Positions 13,903 through 16,400 of a DNA stretch of 16,400 bases are shown here, one piece after another (position 1 is the first letter of the stretch; every line of letters begins with the position of its first letter). This stretch comes from Mariprofundus sp. GTDB lineage: Bacteria; Pseudomonadota; Zetaproteobacteria; Mariprofundales; Mariprofundaceae. The DNA is taken from positions 1-16,400 of the forward strand of contig WFUI01000017.1 of the NCBI GenBank assembly GCA_015485035.1. The letters run 5' to 3'. The translations under genes and the position numbers were made by a program. The notes beneath the pieces are model-generated. The model worked only from the letters and a program-made list of their open reading frames with translations. It searched no databases and had not been told where the DNA came from.

Positions 13903-13955
13903 CAAAAAAGGGAAATATTTAAGGTCGATTTTTCAGTCGGAGGAGGACTCGCAAC

Positions 13956-13971
13956 CACCTTAATAAAGGTG
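13956..13971. repeat. Hairpin just past the stop of the spermidine-synthase-like gene
   Basis: CACCTT, loop AATA, AAGGTG: a perfect 6-bp stem 11 nt beyond the minus-strand stop at 13982. There is no T-run after it on the minus strand, so it is at best a weak terminator. Confidence 0.35.
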
Positions 13972-13981
13972 CAAACCGTTA

Positions 13982-16400
13982 TTAATTTTTTTTCAGTGGG
14001 CTAATTATCTGTAAACGCTGTTTCAATGCATCGGCAAGCTGAAGATTCCCTGCCTGAAGCTCCAGCTTCATCAAGGCTCTGAGTGCTCCCTCATGATCGG
14101 ATCGCAAATTCAAAATACGTTGCAATGCCTGTTTGCGTGATAAACCACCCGGGACAGTGTGTGCCAGTGAGTCAAACATGCGATCCGCCAGCGCAAATGC
14201 AGGCCAGCGATCCTTCGGATTGGCACGGTTCGCCAGTTTTGCCATTTGCACCACGCGCCGTTCATCACCACTCAACTCCGCTATCCACAAGCGCACATCC
14301 AGTCCGGCCCCCACGCGGCTACGCCTGAATACTTCGCTATCCTGCTTTGGTACCTGCAAGGATTGCATCGCCTTCGCATCATTTACCCGCCAGCTTAACA
14401 GCCAACGCCACATATTTAATACATCCGCACCGCCGCTATAGCGCACACGCGGCAGGGAAAACTCAATCACCGGCAACCACTCATCCTGCAACGTTACTTG
14501 CAACAATGGAATCTCGCCCCAATAGCGCCCCGCCCATGTCCATAAACCTTCACCACCTGTAGCACTGCGGCGTTCGGTTTTGGACAGTGCGTTAAACCGG
14601 GCCAACAGCTGCGGCATTGCGATACTGCCATCACGTATGCCAACCAGCGCCATGCGATAGCCATCAATGAATATCGATGCATGCGGAAATACCTGGCGAA
14701 AGGTGGCCATGACAACCTGAATGGATGCCACATCAAACTGGTTCAGCGCCAGCCACTGGGCATAGATACCGCCTGCATTGAGGCGTTGACGTACACGTTG
14801 GAACTGCTGCAGCGATAATAAATTGGCGCGCCCGACCATATCCGGATGAAACAAATCGCCGACAATGACATCATAGTGATTCGAATCGCTACGCAGGAAT
14901 CGTCTGGCATCATCGTGAATAATCCGGCTGTGACGTGAAATATCGCCATTGACCGGTGTAAAGCCCCCGCTTGCCGCTGCTATCGCGCCGGCGGACAATT
15001 CTACTGCAGTGCGTTGTAAATCCTTCACCCACAGCGAGCCCGATGCTGTAATGCCCGTTCCCAAACCCAGAAACAGCACCGAATGCGGATCCGGATGTAA
15101 TAATAGCGGCAGCCGCGCCTGATTGCGCTGCACTGTCACGGCGGTCGGATCACTTGATGCATCCATGCGCTGTAAATCGGACAGCAGTACCAGTTGCCCG
15201 CGCATCAAACCCTGTTGATGTTCGACCACATGCGTCAAAGATACCGCATCTTCAAATACGGATTGATCCGTGACATCCGCCAAAGCAGGCAATAATTCGG
15301 AGACCGGAGGTAATGCGCGCACAGGTAAAATCAGCAGCAACAGAGCAGGTAAGGCCAGCCATACGCGTCTATCCGATACCCAGCGCATACCACAGGCAAA
15401 TAACAACAGCGCTGCCAGACATAATGACAGCGCACTGCCCAGCCATGGCAACAATACAAACCCGGCCAGCATCGCACCAAGTGCTGCGCCAAGGCTGTTC
15501 ACACCATACCACCAGCCCCCACTGTTCACATCGCGCGTGTGAAAGTGACGAGCCAGCAATGGCAGCCATGCACCCAATAACAGCGTCACCGGCAATGTAC
15601 ACAAGGCTACGACAGCGCCTTCACCCAGCATGGCCGCAGCCAGTGAAGAAAACTCCGCCGCAGCAGCCCAACGGCTGATATCATCAATGACATATAATCC
15701 GGCGACCGCCATCAGCGCAGCCAACGCAGGCAACACATTGAGCCACAAGCGTGTTTGTTCTCTTGTCCGTAAAGCCCGCACCAGCAGACTGCCCAGACCG
15801 ATTCCGGCCAGATAGATCAATAATAACACGGCCAGAATATATTCGGTCCGCAGCAATATCATGCCAAACAATCGCGTCCACACCACTTCCAGTATCAGCG
15901 CTGCCGCCCCGATACCCGCATATGCGAACAAATCTGACCACGGCGGACGCCGAACCGGTTCCGGTTGCTGGTCGATGGTCTCGTCGATTAAATGCCGTGA
16001 CAACAACCATGCGCACAGCGCCAGTAACAAACCTGTCAGAGCCACCCACCACAGCGACTCACGCCAGCCCAGCGCCGGCAGCAGCAGCAACGGCAACACC
16101 GCCCCCGCAGCACCACCGATGGCATTGATTCCATACATTGAAGCCAGCGAGATGTGCAGTGAAGCTGCCGCCCGAAGTGCCAACGGAAACGCCATCCCCA
16201 TCGCCAGCGCAGCAGGAAACAGCATCAACAGTACTGCAGCTCCCTGCAGGGACTGCCAGCCGGATAAAGACAGGCTACTGCCAAGATTGAGTAAAAAGCC
16301 ATCCAGCCATGGCATCAACAACGGCAAAGTCAGTGCATACAAGGCGATGCCGCCTTCGAGCAAAGCCAGCAAAGCCAGCGCAGCACGTGCCGATTTACCA
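13982..16400 (-). CDS. Membrane-fused spermidine-synthase-like protein, N-terminus missing
   Basis: The frame runs off the right edge, so about 805 C-terminal residues are seen. Numbering here counts from the TTG at 16372. The first about 350 residues are a polytopic membrane region with an internal duplication: YGINAIGGAAGAVLPLLLLP (80-99) recurs as YGVNSLGAALGAMLAGFVLL (289-308). A methyltransferase/spermidine-synthase fold follows, with FLGLGTG (434-440), acidic E458 at the expected ribose position, DDARRFL (487-493) and YDVIVGDLFHPD (500-511). The last about 110 residues are helical and TPR-like. This matches proteins annotated as fused MFS/spermidine synthase. The exact SpeE motif around the catalytic Asp (DSxDP) is replaced by GDLFHPD, so true putrescine aminopropyl transfer is uncertain. 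It is transcribed towards the glycine-zipper gene but separated by 236 nt. Confidence 0.88.
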   Translation of the reverse strand, partial: GKSARAALALLALLEGGIALYALTLPLLMPWLDGFLLNLGSSLSLSGWQSLQGAAVLLMLFPAALAMGMAFPLALRAAASLHISLASMYGINAIGGAAGAVLPLLLLPALGWRESLWWVALTGLLLALCAWLLSRHLIDETIDQQPEPVRRPPWSDLFAYAGIGAAALILEVVWTRLFGMILLRTEYILAVLLLIYLAGIGLGSLLVRALRTREQTRLWLNVLPALAALMAVAGLYVIDDISRWAAAAEFSSLAAAMLGEGAVVALCTLPVTLLLGAWLPLLARHFHTRDVNSGGWWYGVNSLGAALGAMLAGFVLLPWLGSALSLCLAALLLFACGMRWVSDRRVWLALPALLLLILPVRALPPVSELLPALADVTDQSVFEDAVSLTHVVEHQQGLMRGQLVLLSDLQRMDASSDPTAVTVQRNQARLPLLLHPDPHSVLFLGLGTGITASGSLWVKDLQRTAVELSAGAIAAASGGFTPVNGDISRHSRIIHDDARRFLRSDSNHYDVIVGDLFHPDMVGRANLLSLQQFQRVRQRLNAGGIYAQWLALNQFDVASIQVVMATFRQVFPHASIFIDGYRMALVGIRDGSIAMPQLLARFNALSKTERRSATGGEGLWTWAGRYWGEIPLLQVTLQDEWLPVIEFSLPRVRYSGGADVLNMWRWLLSWRVNDAKAMQSLQVPKQDSEVFRRSRVGAGLDVRLWIAELSGDERRVVQMAKLANRANPKDRWPAFALADRMFDSLAHTVPGGLSRKQALQRILNLRSDHEGALRALMKLELQAGNLQLADALKQRLQIISPLKKN

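Noticed and set aside
13925..13971. tRNA-like 3' half on the minus strand (GGTTGCGAGTCCTCC resembling a T-arm)
   Set aside because: The loop has an extra base relative to TTCGANT, the stem has a T-T mismatch, and no D-arm, anticodon arm or matching 5' acceptor is present upstream.

Overview
This window looks like a chromosomal segment from a Pseudomonadota-type bacterium. The evidence is core gene content (alaS, recX, recA, rmuC, thpR) of proteobacterial character, strong Shine-Dalgarno sites and roughly balanced base composition. A denitrifying or microaerophilic lineage fits, and Zetaproteobacteria is my weak guess, but nothing here fixes the genus. No transposase, integrase, CRISPR array, rRNA or convincing tRNA was found.

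Layout. (1) 3-356, plus: 3' end of a TauE/SafE (DsbD_2)-type membrane protein, cut by the window edge. (2) 457-4198, plus: a compact nitric-oxide block. A good sigma70-like promoter precedes an unknown three-helix membrane protein, then norC, norB and, after a 99-nt gap with hairpins, nirK. NirK would make NO from nitrite in the periplasm and NorCB would reduce it to N2O. The usual norQ/norD accessory genes, a NO-responsive regulator and nosZ are absent from the window. (3) 4382-11446, minus: a housekeeping and genome-maintenance run read right to left: thpR, recA, recX, alaS, rmuC and an anchored protein of unknown function. recA-recX and alaS-rmuC-orf218 have operon-like spacing. (4) 11660-12862, plus: a class I aspartate aminotransferase, divergent from thpR. 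(5) 12919-13745, minus: a small unknown gene and a secreted glycine-zipper protein with a His/Tyr/Arg-rich tail. (6) 13982 to the right edge, minus: a large membrane protein fused to a spermidine-synthase-like domain, with its N-terminus outside the window.

The most interesting points are the norCB-nirK block with its overlapping unknown membrane gene and an elongated NorC linker; a 28-bp palindrome inside the rmuC coding sequence; a 3 x 10-bp tandem repeat upstream of alaS; paired hairpins over the thpR stop codon before recA; a possible leaderless thpR mRNA; and an orphan promoter-terminator pair near 13850-13900. I see no clearly new defence system or mobile system. The best candidate for an undescribed component is the small membrane protein upstream of norC.
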